From positions 1,353,295-1,417,294 of the forward strand of contig NZ_KB849765.1 in the NCBI RefSeq assembly GCF_000369005.1: DNA of 64,000 nt, written 5' to 3'. The position numbers were made by a program, and so were the translations under genes. The notes under the pieces were generated by a model. It was not told the DNA's origin and searched no databases. It saw nothing but the letters and a program-made list of their open reading frames with translations. Every line of letters starts with the position of its first letter. Position 1 is the stretch's first letter. Of this stretch, positions 20,850-29,957 are shown one piece after another. Origin of the DNA: Acinetobacter beijerinckii CIP 110307. Its GTDB lineage: Bacteria > Pseudomonadota > Gammaproteobacteria > Pseudomonadales > Moraxellaceae.

Positions 20850-21926
20850 TTAAAAACAGACCAAAAAGCACATAATTTGTGATTTATCTAAACTTACATT
20901 TATTGTGTCGCCATCTTTCAATATTTTGACAGGTTTCTCGAAAGAAGCTCCTTCTTTCACAATATAATTCCAGCGTGCAATTTGATCATTTGAACCAATA
21001 TATTGATTTCCTGCATAGACATCAGTTCGTCCAACGACTTCGGTATGGCTGACATTTTTATCATATGAAAAGTTTGCAATCAGTATGTAGTCGCCAGCAG
21101 GCAAGTTTGTGAATTTGAAACGACCTTGATTATCTAAAATACGTGTCGACATGAAATGCTTGAGAATCGATTCAGGTATGTGCGTAGGAATTTTCTGATT
21201 ACGTTTGACTTGTTCGTACCATGTTTTAAATTCGTCTGTCATCCAGATCAAACCCACTGCTTGACTGTCTTTTGGTGGATATTGTTTCTTTGCAAGTACA
21301 GCACCTTTATAGAATGCTTGACCCGCAATGGTTGAATGACCGACTGGACGAATTTCTGCGGTTGCTTGTTTTAATGATTTGATCTTAACTACTTTACCAG
21401 CGAGACAATCTTGCATCGCTGTGCGTGCTTGAGCAAGACCTTCATAGTTCAGCGTGTAAATAGTGGCATCATTCAATTTTAACTGCATATCTTTTTCTTG
21501 ATCACGCATGGATTTAAGCGTTTGTTGAATATCTCCTGTATTCACTGCGAGCATGCCTACGTTTGAACTTGGCAAAAGTTGGGCTTTTAATGCGGTCGGT
21601 GCTAAATTTTGTTGTCTAAGTTGGATCTGCATTTCTGCTAGAGCAAGTGTTGTAGGAATACTTTTAGCCTGAAATAAAATCGTTGCATGTGAAGACTGTT
21701 TTGTTGCACCAAAAATAGAAAAACTGGTTTGGGTATCTTTTGCCGATATAAATTGAATCGCGCAGTTGTATTTGGGTTGATTTAAATCCTGTTTCAACAT
21801 CCAAACCCCGAGAGCTGATCGAGAAATCACTTGAGTATCTTGATCAGACATGGGCGTGGCATGTGCGAAATGAAAACATGACAGCATACAAATTAAAATT
21901 GTTGTGATTAAATTTTTTTGAGACAT
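20850..21926 (-). CDS. Exported protein of unknown function with a carboxypeptidase-regulatory-like fold
   Basis: The 358 residues begin with a signal peptide (about 23 residues, ending AHA). Residues near 265-290 (ILDNQGRFKFTNLPAGDYIL) have the pattern of a carboxypeptidase regulatory-like or SpaA-like beta-sandwich. The rest is not recognised. It ends in a Cys pair (MCFLVCF), an odd hydrophobic tail. It lies convergent with baeR and downstream of the L,D-transpeptidase gene across a region containing DnaA boxes. Periplasmic location is inferred from the signal peptide. Confidence 0.75.
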   Translation of the reverse strand: MSQKNLITTILICMLSCFHFAHATPMSDQDTQVISRSALGVWMLKQDLNQPKYNCAIQFISAKDTQTSFSIFGATKQSSHATILFQAKSIPTTLALAEMQIQLRQQNLAPTALKAQLLPSSNVGMLAVNTGDIQQTLKSMRDQEKDMQLKLNDATIYTLNYEGLAQARTAMQDCLAGKVVKIKSLKQATAEIRPVGHSTIAGQAFYKGAVLAKKQYPPKDSQAVGLIWMTDEFKTWYEQVKRNQKIPTHIPESILKHFMSTRILDNQGRFKFTNLPAGDYILIANFSYDKNVSHTEVVGRTDVYAGNQYIGSNDQIARWNYIVKEGASFEKPVKILKDGDTINVSLDKSQIMCFLVCF

Positions 21927-22105
21927 CTCTAAATCCCCCCGATCAGATTGAGTTTATTTTCTCATATTTTTTTCGTTTAGATTTTTGAATATTTGAAAAG
22001 CATAACTTATGAATCTGATAAATAATGCGTCAGTCATTTGGTAGCATGTGAATCGCTTACGTGTCATTAAAAAGTATTCGTATGCCGATATAGAGACTTA
22101 TTCTT

Positions 22106-22151
22106 TTATCCTGTGGATAACCACAGTATTATCCACAGAAAATGTGGATAA
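22106..22151. promoter_or_regulatory. Cluster of three perfect DnaA boxes
   Basis: Three exact copies of the DnaA box TTATCCACA lie in 40 bases: 22112-22120 (minus orientation), 22129-22137 (plus) and 22143-22151 (minus). A partial box, TTATCC, adjoins at 22106. Boxes 2 and 3 also form a perfect 9-bp inverted repeat with a 5-base loop. The cluster starts 11 bases beyond the L,D-transpeptidase stop. Whether DnaA acts here, or the repeat acts only as a hairpin, is not known. Confidence 0.75.
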
Positions 22152-22161
22152 TTTTAAAGAA

Positions 22162-22743
22162 TTATGGATAAATATTGATCTTTGTATTGTTGGGTACTAA
22201 TGACCAAATTTCATCCATATCTGCATTAGTTACAGCGATACAACCCAAAGTCCAGTCCTTACGAGGCATATAGTTTGCACTTGCTGCAAATGATGTTGCA
22301 CGTTTAGGCACTGTTCCGTGAATCATGACATCACCGCCTGCAGATTTCTGATGCTGTTCAGCATAAGCATTATCTTTTGTATTCGGGTAGGAGATATGCA
22401 AAGATTTATAGTAAGCACTTTGAGGATTGCGCCAATCAATAGTGTAGCTACCTTCAGGTGTTTTACCATCACCCTCAAACTGTTTATGTCCTATAGGATC
22501 AAAACCCAAACGAATTGGGTAGCTTCTGATCAACGCATCATGATGTTTGAGTTGTAAAACTCTTTGGCTTTTATACACATCAATGGATGTGACGGGTTTG
22601 GTTTGATTGAGCCGTTGTATATCTGCGATTGAAAGCGGTTTATGGGATTCTGTGGACGATGGTAAGAACTTTTCAAATTTATAAAAAGCTAAGCCAACCA
22701 AAACAATCAGCAGTGCAAATCCAACAGCAAGTCCTAGCTTCAT
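22162..22743 (-). CDS. L,D-transpeptidase (YkuD family)
   Basis: A 193-residue protein with an N-terminal hydrophobic segment (about residues 4-22) acting as a signal anchor and a YkuD catalytic domain: MIHGTVPK with His142 and TLGCIAVTNADMDEIW with Cys168. These enzymes form 3-3 peptidoglycan crosslinks or attach proteins to murein in the periplasm. It resembles the short YafK-like group. The next gene upstream, selO, ends about 70 bases away in the same direction. The gene's stop lies beside a DnaA-box cluster. Confidence 0.88.
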   Translation of the reverse strand: MKLGLAVGFALLIVLVGLAFYKFEKFLPSSTESHKPLSIADIQRLNQTKPVTSIDVYKSQRVLQLKHHDALIRSYPIRLGFDPIGHKQFEGDGKTPEGSYTIDWRNPQSAYYKSLHISYPNTKDNAYAEQHQKSAGGDVMIHGTVPKRATSFAASANYMPRKDWTLGCIAVTNADMDEIWSLVPNNTKINIYP

Positions 22744-22810
22744 AATTTATCTTCTGATGAAAGTTCGCTTGAGCTGCGATCGCATTACAAAAAATTCAAC
22801 CTAGTCATAT

Positions 22811-24253
22811 TTAAGATGAACAACTAACAGAAATTTCAGGAACATCACTTGGTAATGGGGCAGTGTCTTGCTCAACTTCTAAATCTAATTGTTGTGTATA
22901 GGGCCGATTAAGTAATTTAAATAAACGATCAACCTCACTAAAATCACCACGCTCAGCAAGCTCAATTGCTTTCTGCGCCATATGATTACGCAGAATATAG
23001 TGAGGATTTGCTTTTCGCATATTTTGATCTAACTCTTCAGTATTCTGATGTTCACGAATCGATTGATACTGTTGAAGAAAGCTATCGAATTGTCGTATAT
23101 CCAAGCAATCATCACGCAGTGTTTTATATTGCTTGTTCTGTAAGCGGATAAAACTTTGCGTATAGTCGAGTTGTTCTGTTTGCAAGATTCTCAAGAAAGC
23201 AAAACTACAATCGAGACTATCCTTATGAAAATGTGGAAGTCCCATCTTTTCACACAGGCCTTGCCCATAGTGTTCTAAAAAAATGGGTTCAAATTTTTCC
23301 AAACATTTTGCTAAATCTTGTTTAAATTGTTCTTTATGCTCAGGTGTTGCTAGAGCAATTAAATTATTCAACCATGTCCACAGATTCCAATGACCAATGC
23401 TTGGTTGGTTTTGATATGTATAGCGACCTTGGTAGTCCGAATGGTTATTGATCCAATTTGGACGGAAACGCTCCATAAAACCGTATGGACCAAAATCTAA
23501 GGTTGAACCTGTGATATTGAGGTTATCAGTATTCATTACACCATGAGCAAAACCGACTAATTGCCATTTGGCAATCATCATCGCAGTACGCTCAATTACT
23601 TTTTCAACAAACGCGAGAATAGGATGTTCCGCTTCTAGACATTCTGGATAATGCCATTCGATACATTTCTGCGTGAACTCTGCTAAAAGCTCAGGGGCAT
23701 ATTGATTAATCCACTCAAAATGACCGAAACGAATATGACACTCTGAAGTGCGCAACAACATTGCACCGAGTTCTAAGGTTTCACGTTGTACACCCTGCGT
23801 TGAGGTGGTAAAACCGACTGCATGGCTTGAAGCGACACCTAAAGCATTTAGTGCATGTCCTGCTAAATATTCTCGAATGACTGAGCGAAGTACGGCACGA
23901 CCATCACCCATACGCGAGTAGGGGGTCGAACCAGCACCTTTCAAGTGTAAATCGATCGTTTCGCCATGCTTATTGAGTATTTGTCCGATTAATAAACCAC
24001 GACCATCACCCAATTGTCCTGCCCATTGTCCAAACTGATGACCTGCGTAAACCATAGCTAAAGGTGGGAAGTCGGTGAAAGTTTTTTGTCCGCTACAAAT
24101 TTCAACCCAGTTCGCTTTATCTTGTTCGCTCCACTGTAATTCATCCGCTAAATTTTCATTAAAATGACCAGCTTTAGCACCACGTAAAGGACTTGGTTGT
24201 TGTTGATGATAAAGCTTTGGATTAAGTGAAGAATAGCGTGGATTAAAATGCAT
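22811..24253 (-). CDS. selO: Protein adenylyltransferase SelO
   Basis: SelO is a pseudokinase that transfers AMP to protein hydroxyl groups and affects redox-related proteins. The 480 residues match E. coli YdiU/SelO in length and carry family blocks such as YAGHQFGQWAGQLGDGRG, LKGAGSTPYSRMGDGRAVLR and MNTDNLNITG. The C-terminus is SVSCSS: a Cys three residues from the end, at the position where animal SelO has selenocysteine. In the E. coli protein that Cys forms a regulatory disulfide. Confidence 0.95.
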   Translation of the reverse strand: MHFNPRYSSLNPKLYHQQQPSPLRGAKAGHFNENLADELQWSEQDKANWVEICSGQKTFTDFPPLAMVYAGHQFGQWAGQLGDGRGLLIGQILNKHGETIDLHLKGAGSTPYSRMGDGRAVLRSVIREYLAGHALNALGVASSHAVGFTTSTQGVQRETLELGAMLLRTSECHIRFGHFEWINQYAPELLAEFTQKCIEWHYPECLEAEHPILAFVEKVIERTAMMIAKWQLVGFAHGVMNTDNLNITGSTLDFGPYGFMERFRPNWINNHSDYQGRYTYQNQPSIGHWNLWTWLNNLIALATPEHKEQFKQDLAKCLEKFEPIFLEHYGQGLCEKMGLPHFHKDSLDCSFAFLRILQTEQLDYTQSFIRLQNKQYKTLRDDCLDIRQFDSFLQQYQSIREHQNTEELDQNMRKANPHYILRNHMAQKAIELAERGDFSEVDRLFKLLNRPYTQQLDLEVEQDTAPLPSDVPEISVSCSS

Positions 24254-24376
24254 AAGCTCATTATCGGACTTAGAGGGTAGCTAAGGACTATAACAAATTT
24301 GAGATAGGCACTAAAGAGATTCTCATAGGCATAAAAAATGGCCTCATCGAGAGACCATTTTAATTGAGTAAATTGA

Positions 24377-25546
24377 TTACTCTGAAACTGGTGCTTTTTT
24401 GATATTTCGAACCAATGTTTCTAAACATTCACGATGATGAGCCAGACGATGTTCAAGTAACTGGAAATCAACTTTAAGCTTATGATCCATTTGGTGAATC
24501 TTTTCAGCCATTGCTGCTTTCTTTGCTTGTAACTCTTGTTCTTTCAATTTCGCCCAATCATTTAAAGTATGTGTAAACGCTTCATATTCTTGCGCGATAC
24601 GTTGTTTCATCTGCGCAATATCTGTATTTACATCATGACCATAAATCGCAAGGTCTTGTTCAGCATATTTGAACTTCATTGCAAGTTCAGCTTTTTGGAT
24701 ATTAAAGCTCGGAATGCGACGTAAGTTTTTTGCTAAACCAAGTTTAGAACTTGTCCAAATCAACCATTTTGTTGGGTCATATTGCCACCATTTCACGCCA
24801 TTACGATAGTCGTATTGGAAAATATGGTGGTAGTTATGATAACCCTCACCCCAAGTGAGGATTGCTAAAACAAAATTATCACGCGCTGTATTTTCATCAG
24901 TATATGGACGTTTGCCCCACATATGACAAAGTGAGTTAATGAAAAAGGTTACATGATGGCTAATAAATAAACGAACCAAACCACCAAGCAATAGTACGCC
25001 CCAAACATCGCCCACAAGCCAACCGATTGGTAACAGAAGACCTGCATGTACGCCAATCACCAGTGGAAGATAATATTTATGTTGGAACATCACGAGCTTG
25101 TCATTCAACAAGTCAGGTGCATTTTTATAGTTTGGTTCAGCCGCAGGGTAGTTACGTAACATCCAACCCATATGTGCATACCAAAAGCCATTATTGATAG
25201 AATAAGGATCTTGATCGACATCATCGACGTGGCGGTGATGTGTACGATGACCAGAAGCCCAAAACAAAATACTGTTTTGAACTGCAAATGTACCAGCAAT
25301 CATCAGTAAGATTTTAAGTGGTAGAGCTGCTTCATAAGCACGATGTGCCCATAAACGATGATAGCCAGCGGTAATACCTAAACTGCTTACAGCCAGTAAG
25401 ACGAACATGCTAATCCATGCGCCCATACTGAAGTCATGATGGTAGCTATAGATTGGAATCGTAATTAGCGCAATGATTGGTAAAAAAACCAATGCAAAAA
25501 TTGCAATCCAATTAATGGGTGCTTTCTTGAGTGGGGCGGAATTCAT
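24377..25546 (-). CDS. Membrane fatty acid desaturase (acyl-CoA delta-9 type)
   Basis: A di-iron desaturase of 389 residues that introduces a double bond into acyl chains. The three histidine boxes are present: HRLWAH, HRTHHRH and HNYHH, set among four hydrophobic helices. The C-terminal 100 residues form a long charged helical tail (probable coiled coil) not needed for catalysis. The ATG at 25546 has an AGGAG upstream; a GTG 11 codons earlier (25579) lacks one. It is alone on its transcript. It would supply unsaturated fatty acids for membrane fluidity. Confidence 0.92.
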   Translation of the reverse strand: MNSAPLKKAPINWIAIFALVFLPIIALITIPIYSYHHDFSMGAWISMFVLLAVSSLGITAGYHRLWAHRAYEAALPLKILLMIAGTFAVQNSILFWASGHRTHHRHVDDVDQDPYSINNGFWYAHMGWMLRNYPAAEPNYKNAPDLLNDKLVMFQHKYYLPLVIGVHAGLLLPIGWLVGDVWGVLLLGGLVRLFISHHVTFFINSLCHMWGKRPYTDENTARDNFVLAILTWGEGYHNYHHIFQYDYRNGVKWWQYDPTKWLIWTSSKLGLAKNLRRIPSFNIQKAELAMKFKYAEQDLAIYGHDVNTDIAQMKQRIAQEYEAFTHTLNDWAKLKEQELQAKKAAMAEKIHQMDHKLKVDFQLLEHRLAHHRECLETLVRNIKKAPVSE

Positions 25547-25756
25547 ATCCGTCAGCGCTCCTAATAATCTTGTTTGCACAAGATAATAAAACTAAACGAG
25601 ATAGCAAAACCAATCATGACGATATATTGCTATTTTATCTCGATATTAGCATGCTCATATAAATTAGCACTAGCATTATTCTACAGTTGTATCGAAAGAA
25701 CAGTAACAAGATTCGTTTATTAAATTGGTCAATTCGTTAAAAGGTGAAATAAATCA

Positions 25757-26284
25757 ATGTCTGAGCAAATTATCGTGAAAAATCCTATTTTTTCTTTCAG
25801 GACATTTTTTCACAAAACATTAATATTTCCTATACTTGTCGCACTCACAGCGTGTCAAAGTCAACCCACAACTGTACAGAAAAAAACATTACAACCAAAG
25901 CGGGTGAATCAAGTACCTCCAATGCAAATACGTAAAAGTACAGATGGTGTACAGGATGTCGATTGGCAAATTACCATGATACAAAACAAACGTGCTTTAT
26001 TCTTTAATCAATATCCAAGCTTCACGTTGCACTCCGTTGCTACAAGTGTTTCTGGTCATACGGGTTGCAATAATATTTATGGTCGATATAAATATGATTT
26101 CACACAGCGCAAACTTGATTTAGATGTAATGGCGGGACATTTCAGTTGTAATAAAGCACTCGCACAAGAAGCAGATCTTATGGATTCATTGCAACGCGTT
26201 GAACGGTTTCAATTTGATGGTACAAATTTATATTTACTCGATGCAAAAGGACAGCGTTTAATTCAAGCACAACGTAAAAAATAA
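25757..26284 (+). CDS. META-domain lipoprotein (HslJ-like)
   Basis: The 175-residue protein has a signal peptide with lipobox LTAC (Cys about 33) and a META/HslJ-type domain: the block SGHTGCNNIYGRYKYD near residues 95-110 and a conserved Cys in MAGHFSCNKA. In E. coli HslJ is linked to heat shock and novobiocin resistance, with no clear mechanism. It stands alone, divergent from the desaturase gene and convergent with the glycerophosphodiesterase gene. Confidence 0.85.
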   Translation: MSEQIIVKNPIFSFRTFFHKTLIFPILVALTACQSQPTTVQKKTLQPKRVNQVPPMQIRKSTDGVQDVDWQITMIQNKRALFFNQYPSFTLHSVATSVSGHTGCNNIYGRYKYDFTQRKLDLDVMAGHFSCNKALAQEADLMDSLQRVERFQFDGTNLYLLDAKGQRLIQAQRKK

Positions 26285-26293
26285 TCACTTTAA

Positions 26294-26319
26294 AGGCGAA
26301 ATCTCAGTCGATTTCGCCT
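26294..26319. terminator. Hairpin between the META lipoprotein and glycerophosphodiesterase genes
   Basis: A 10-bp stem (AGGCGAAATC against GATTTCGCCT, loop of six) lies between convergent genes. It has only a short T-rich tail on the minus strand. Confidence 0.6.
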
Positions 26320-26322
26320 GAA

Positions 26323-27042
26323 TCACAAACTCAAATTATTTAACATATTGGTCGGAACATCGGTAATCAAACCTTGAATGCCCAATTGTTGAAGATGCTT
26401 GGCACGTTCAACTTCATTCACCGTCCAAACACTGATATTCAAATTTGCTTGCTGAGTTAGTTTGATGATTTCATCAGTTGCTAATTGATCTTTCCAGCCA
26501 ATTTGACAGCAGTTATATTGATGGGCAAGTTCTATGGCATATTCGCCAATCGGGATTTCAATCAATAAGCCACGTTTAAAATGGCTTTGGTATTGCTGTA
26601 ATGCAGCTAAAATCTTAATGTCAAAACTGGTAATTAGCGCGGTTTTTTCAAAACCTTTTAAATCTTTATGTAATTGAATAATTAAACGCTCAGCCGCAGC
26701 TTCATCTGTAACAGCTTTAATCTCAACTTCTATATGTTCAAAGTCTGTGAGACATTCCAAAACATGCGGTAGGCTAGGGGTATACTCTTCAAATGCCCAC
26801 GCCTGCCACTGATGGCGATGATCAAATTGTTGAGCTTCCAATAAATTACATTTTTCTACCTGCTGTGAGCGACCAGCGGTGCGAACAAAATCATCATCAT
26901 GGATCACGACCAATTGGTCATCTTTAAGTTGGCGTACATCAAATTCAACCGCACGTATACCTAAATTGTGCAGATAACGAAAACCACCTAAAGTATTTTC
27001 AGGTGCTTCGCCTCGTGCACCACGATGACCAATAATTCGCAT
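26323..27042 (-). CDS. Glycerophosphodiester phosphodiesterase
   Basis: Hydrolyses glycerophosphodiesters (phospholipid head-group remnants) to glycerol-3-phosphate and an alcohol. The 239 residues are a TIM-barrel GDPD: IGHRGARGEAPENTLGGF at residues 3-20 with catalytic HRG, VEFDVRQLKDDQLVVIHDDD near 33-52 carrying metal-binding Glu and Asp and the second catalytic His, and WTVNE near the end. There is no signal peptide, so it is cytoplasmic, like UgpQ. It starts 20 bases after the adenosyltransferase stop and is probably the third gene of the btuB transcript. Confidence 0.93.
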   Translation of the reverse strand: MRIIGHRGARGEAPENTLGGFRYLHNLGIRAVEFDVRQLKDDQLVVIHDDDFVRTAGRSQQVEKCNLLEAQQFDHRHQWQAWAFEEYTPSLPHVLECLTDFEHIEVEIKAVTDEAAAERLIIQLHKDLKGFEKTALITSFDIKILAALQQYQSHFKRGLLIEIPIGEYAIELAHQYNCCQIGWKDQLATDEIIKLTQQANLNISVWTVNEVERAKHLQQLGIQGLITDVPTNMLNNLSL

Positions 27043-27062
27043 TTTGATTTACCTTAAAATAA

Positions 27063-27650
27063 TTATGCTTGATCAATACTATCATTAATGTTTTTTTGCC
27101 AAAGCACTTCGTTTCCACCTTCGGCACGTTGTAAAGCACGCGAAGCGACAAATAACCAATCAGACAAGCGGTTTAATAGTTGTAAAGCAGTAGTTTGAAT
27201 ATTTTGATCGCGATTATGCACTGATAATAATGCACGTTCAGCACGACGACACACTGCACGCGCTTGATGTGCATAACTACATGCTAGGCTACCTGATGGT
27301 AAAATAAACTCTTTGAGCATGGGTAAAGATTCATTCATATGATCAATTTCTTTTTCGAGAAATTCGATACAAATTGGCTGGAGTAAATGATAGTTTGGAA
27401 TACAAACCTCACCGCCTAAATCAAATAACCAATGTTGAATTAAGCTTAGACTTTTATCCCAGTCAGCTTTATTTTCAATTTGAGATGCGCTGATTTGTGC
27501 TCTTAATACGCCAATCGTGGCATTGAGTTCATCCACATCACCTAATGCATTAATTCGTAAGTCATCTTTAGCGACACGTGAACCATCCCCAAGACCTGTT
27601 GTGCCTGAATCACCTGTACGTGTATAGATTTTACTTAAACGATGTCCCAT
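27063..27650 (-). CDS. Cob(I)alamin adenosyltransferase, PduO type
   Basis: Transfers the adenosyl group of ATP to cob(I)alamin to make coenzyme B12. The 195-residue protein has the PduO/MMAB signature: YTRTGDSGTTGLGDG at residues 9-23 (ATP site) and RRAERALLSV plus LNRLSDWLFVASR near residues 135-170. It lies downstream of btuB and its riboswitch, so uptake and activation of B12 are grouped. An AGGAC ribosome-binding site lies just inside the space after a terminator-like hairpin, so expression depends on read-through or a separate promoter. Confidence 0.93.
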   Translation of the reverse strand: MGHRLSKIYTRTGDSGTTGLGDGSRVAKDDLRINALGDVDELNATIGVLRAQISASQIENKADWDKSLSLIQHWLFDLGGEVCIPNYHLLQPICIEFLEKEIDHMNESLPMLKEFILPSGSLACSYAHQARAVCRRAERALLSVHNRDQNIQTTALQLLNRLSDWLFVASRALQRAEGGNEVLWQKNINDSIDQA

Positions 27651-27663
27651 GAAGCTGTCCTAC

Positions 27664-27701
27664 AAATAAAAAGGGGATAATGTCGGTCAGAACATTACCC
27701 C
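27664..27701 (-). terminator. Terminator or attenuator between btuB and the adenosyltransferase gene
   Basis: On the minus strand GGGGTAATGT pairs with ACATTATCCCC (one bulged base), followed by TTTTTATTTG. It could reduce transcription into the downstream B12 gene. Confidence 0.75.
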
Positions 27702-27745
27702 GAAATTGGAGTTAAGAAAATATTTTTATTGTCTCGATTACGCGA

Positions 27746-29590
27746 TTAGTAACGGAATGTGACACCCGCTGAAGCTTGGCGACCAGTATTAATGTACCAA
27801 TCATTCGAAGGGTAAGTATTTAATACCTCACGATACTCAACATCACCTACGTTTTGAATGTTAGTAAATACTTTTACATTTGGATTGATATTCCAATAAG
27901 CATTTAAATCTACGGTTGCATAGCCAGGTACTCGGGTCGTATTTGCTGTGTCTGCATAGGATTTAGCACGTGCGATTATTGATGCACTGATGCCATAAGT
28001 TGCATTTTCTAATCCTGTACTTACCGTTAAGGTCTGACGTGGACGATAAGCAATTTCTAGTTCAGTCGCTTTATTTTCCGTTTTCACATAAGCATATTGC
28101 GTTGATACAAATAAATCATCTTGATGCCATTTGATGCTAGCCTCGCCACCTGTGAAATTTGCTTTCGCTATATTTTTATTTGTACCAGCATTATTTGTAA
28201 TGAGATTTTTAATCTTTGTATGATAAACAGAAAGATTGGTGCTGATACTCGGTGTGATATCGTAATCAGAACCGATTTCATAAGAGGTGCTTTCTTCTGG
28301 AGCAAGGTTTTGATTGCCCCCCCATTGTGAATAGAGTTCATTTAGTGTTGGTGCGCGGAATGCACTACCAATATTTGCGTAAACACTTGCATTTTGCAGG
28401 AAATGATAACGAATTGCAGCTTGTCCAACTGTGTGATCGCCAAAACGTTCATTGTCTTCTAGACGTATACCTGCTTGCGTATCAAATTGTTCATTTTTAA
28501 ATTGGTGTTGTAGGTAATAGCCTGTGCTATCTACACTCTGATCACCTTTTAGAATCGTGTTTGTTTTATAATTGGCATCCGTATATGTTGCACCAACTAA
28601 AATGTTTTGATTTGGTGTGAATTTCCACTTTAAGTTTAAATCTCCTTCGTTATTTTCAGTATCATAGCGCGAACCGTAAGAAGGTACATTTTGCTTGTCT
28701 TGCGCATTTGAATAACGTGCGTTTAAGATTAAGTCAGGTAAAATATTGAAGGCAACCTTCGCATTAATGACACGATTTTCAAATAGGCGTGGCGCTGTAT
28801 TGGTAATATAGTCATTACTGAAAATACTGGTTCCCTTGTTTTCACTAATCGAAGCGGAAGCATCAATGGTATTTTCTTGATAGTAACCAACTTTGGCATG
28901 GTAGCCTTTTTGGTCATAACTGGCTTTTTCATTTTTAGCTTGGCTTTCAAAGATACGCGTACCATCACTTTCTAAGCGTTGACCACCGATTTGTGCATAA
29001 AAGCCTTGATCAGTCACTAAATTGGCATTGGCAATTGTTTTATAAGTATTATTTTCCCCATAAATGCCAGTTAAATCGGCACCTGTTTTTTCAGGTTTTT
29101 TTGAAATTAATTGGACAACACCACCAATGGCATCACTACCATATTGTACAGATGCAGGTCCTTTTAAGATTTCAACTTGTTGAACATTAGTTGTATCTAA
29201 AAATGCAGGGTAGAGTGGGGCAAGTTCATTTTGACTATTTAGGCGAGCACCATCTTTAAGAACTAAAGTGTGAACCGATTTAGCACCGCGAAGTGAAATC
29301 TCAGAAATTTGTCCTAAGCCACCGCTTTGTTTTATATATACCGATGGATCACGTTGAATGATATCAGAGATATTTAATAAAGGGTTTTGTTCGATAGTCT
29401 TTTGATCAATCACAGTTAGACGTACAGGAACATTCTTTAACTTTTCTTCTGAACGCGATGCCGTTACAACAATTGTATCTAACGTTGCTGTTTTATCGTT
29501 TGATTGATCTTGAGCAAAAGAAGTTGAAGAAAACCCCATCGCAATAGCGATAGCACCAACTAAACGTGTCGGTTGAAAAATAGTAGACAT
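27746..29590 (-). CDS. btuB: Vitamin B12 TonB-dependent receptor BtuB
   Basis: An outer-membrane receptor that imports cobalamin. From the ATG at 29590 it has 614 residues: a signal peptide ending SFAQ, a TonB box (DTIVVTASR), a plug domain with EILKGPASVQYGSDAIGGVV, and a barrel ending in TFRY. The start at 29590 is favoured by GGAG seven bases upstream; a start seven codons earlier is less supported. A cobalamin riboswitch lies directly upstream, which strongly supports B12 as the substrate. A Gly- and Asp-poor, Asn- and Thr-rich barrel is typical. Confidence 0.94.
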   Translation of the reverse strand: MSTIFQPTRLVGAIAIAMGFSSTSFAQDQSNDKTATLDTIVVTASRSEEKLKNVPVRLTVIDQKTIEQNPLLNISDIIQRDPSVYIKQSGGLGQISEISLRGAKSVHTLVLKDGARLNSQNELAPLYPAFLDTTNVQQVEILKGPASVQYGSDAIGGVVQLISKKPEKTGADLTGIYGENNTYKTIANANLVTDQGFYAQIGGQRLESDGTRIFESQAKNEKASYDQKGYHAKVGYYQENTIDASASISENKGTSIFSNDYITNTAPRLFENRVINAKVAFNILPDLILNARYSNAQDKQNVPSYGSRYDTENNEGDLNLKWKFTPNQNILVGATYTDANYKTNTILKGDQSVDSTGYYLQHQFKNEQFDTQAGIRLEDNERFGDHTVGQAAIRYHFLQNASVYANIGSAFRAPTLNELYSQWGGNQNLAPEESTSYEIGSDYDITPSISTNLSVYHTKIKNLITNNAGTNKNIAKANFTGGEASIKWHQDDLFVSTQYAYVKTENKATELEIAYRPRQTLTVSTGLENATYGISASIIARAKSYADTANTTRVPGYATVDLNAYWNINPNVKVFTNIQNVGDVEYREVLNTYPSNDWYINTGRQASAGVTFRY

Positions 29591-29636
29591 GACGTCGCTC
29601 CATACACTCACCCGTCGTGAATGTTAATGTGGAAAT

Positions 29637-29840
29637 GAACAACAAGCAGGTCTCCGGACTTCACTATATCATCACAATGGTGATGCTATTAATCATCTTC
29701 CCACATCATTCAGATGCAGTGATTTGGCGTTTAGCTAAGATTAATAATTCGGTGTTACCGTTGCGAGGGCAGTGTTGGATTTGCACCAACTTCCCTATAA
29801 GCAAAAGAATTTGCTTTAGACTTGTTGCGAGAATAGGCGA
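29637..29840 (-). ncRNA. Cobalamin riboswitch upstream of btuB
   Basis: On the minus strand the leader contains the hallmark elements in order: GGGAAGTTGGTGCAAATCC, then CTGCCCTCGCAACGGTAA, and finally AGTCCGGAGACCTGC (the B12 box, plus strand 29646-29660). Spacing between them fits the class. Binding of adenosylcobalamin should lower btuB expression. The outer ends are approximate. Confidence 0.95.
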
Positions 29841-29957
29841 AGTATAATGTGTTAACATTTTTTAAACAATTGCATTTGGATATGAACTTTGCCCAAAGTC
29901 TGCAAAATTGCTTTACAATATGAGCGTTACAAATATTCATTTCAAATTGGACATCAA

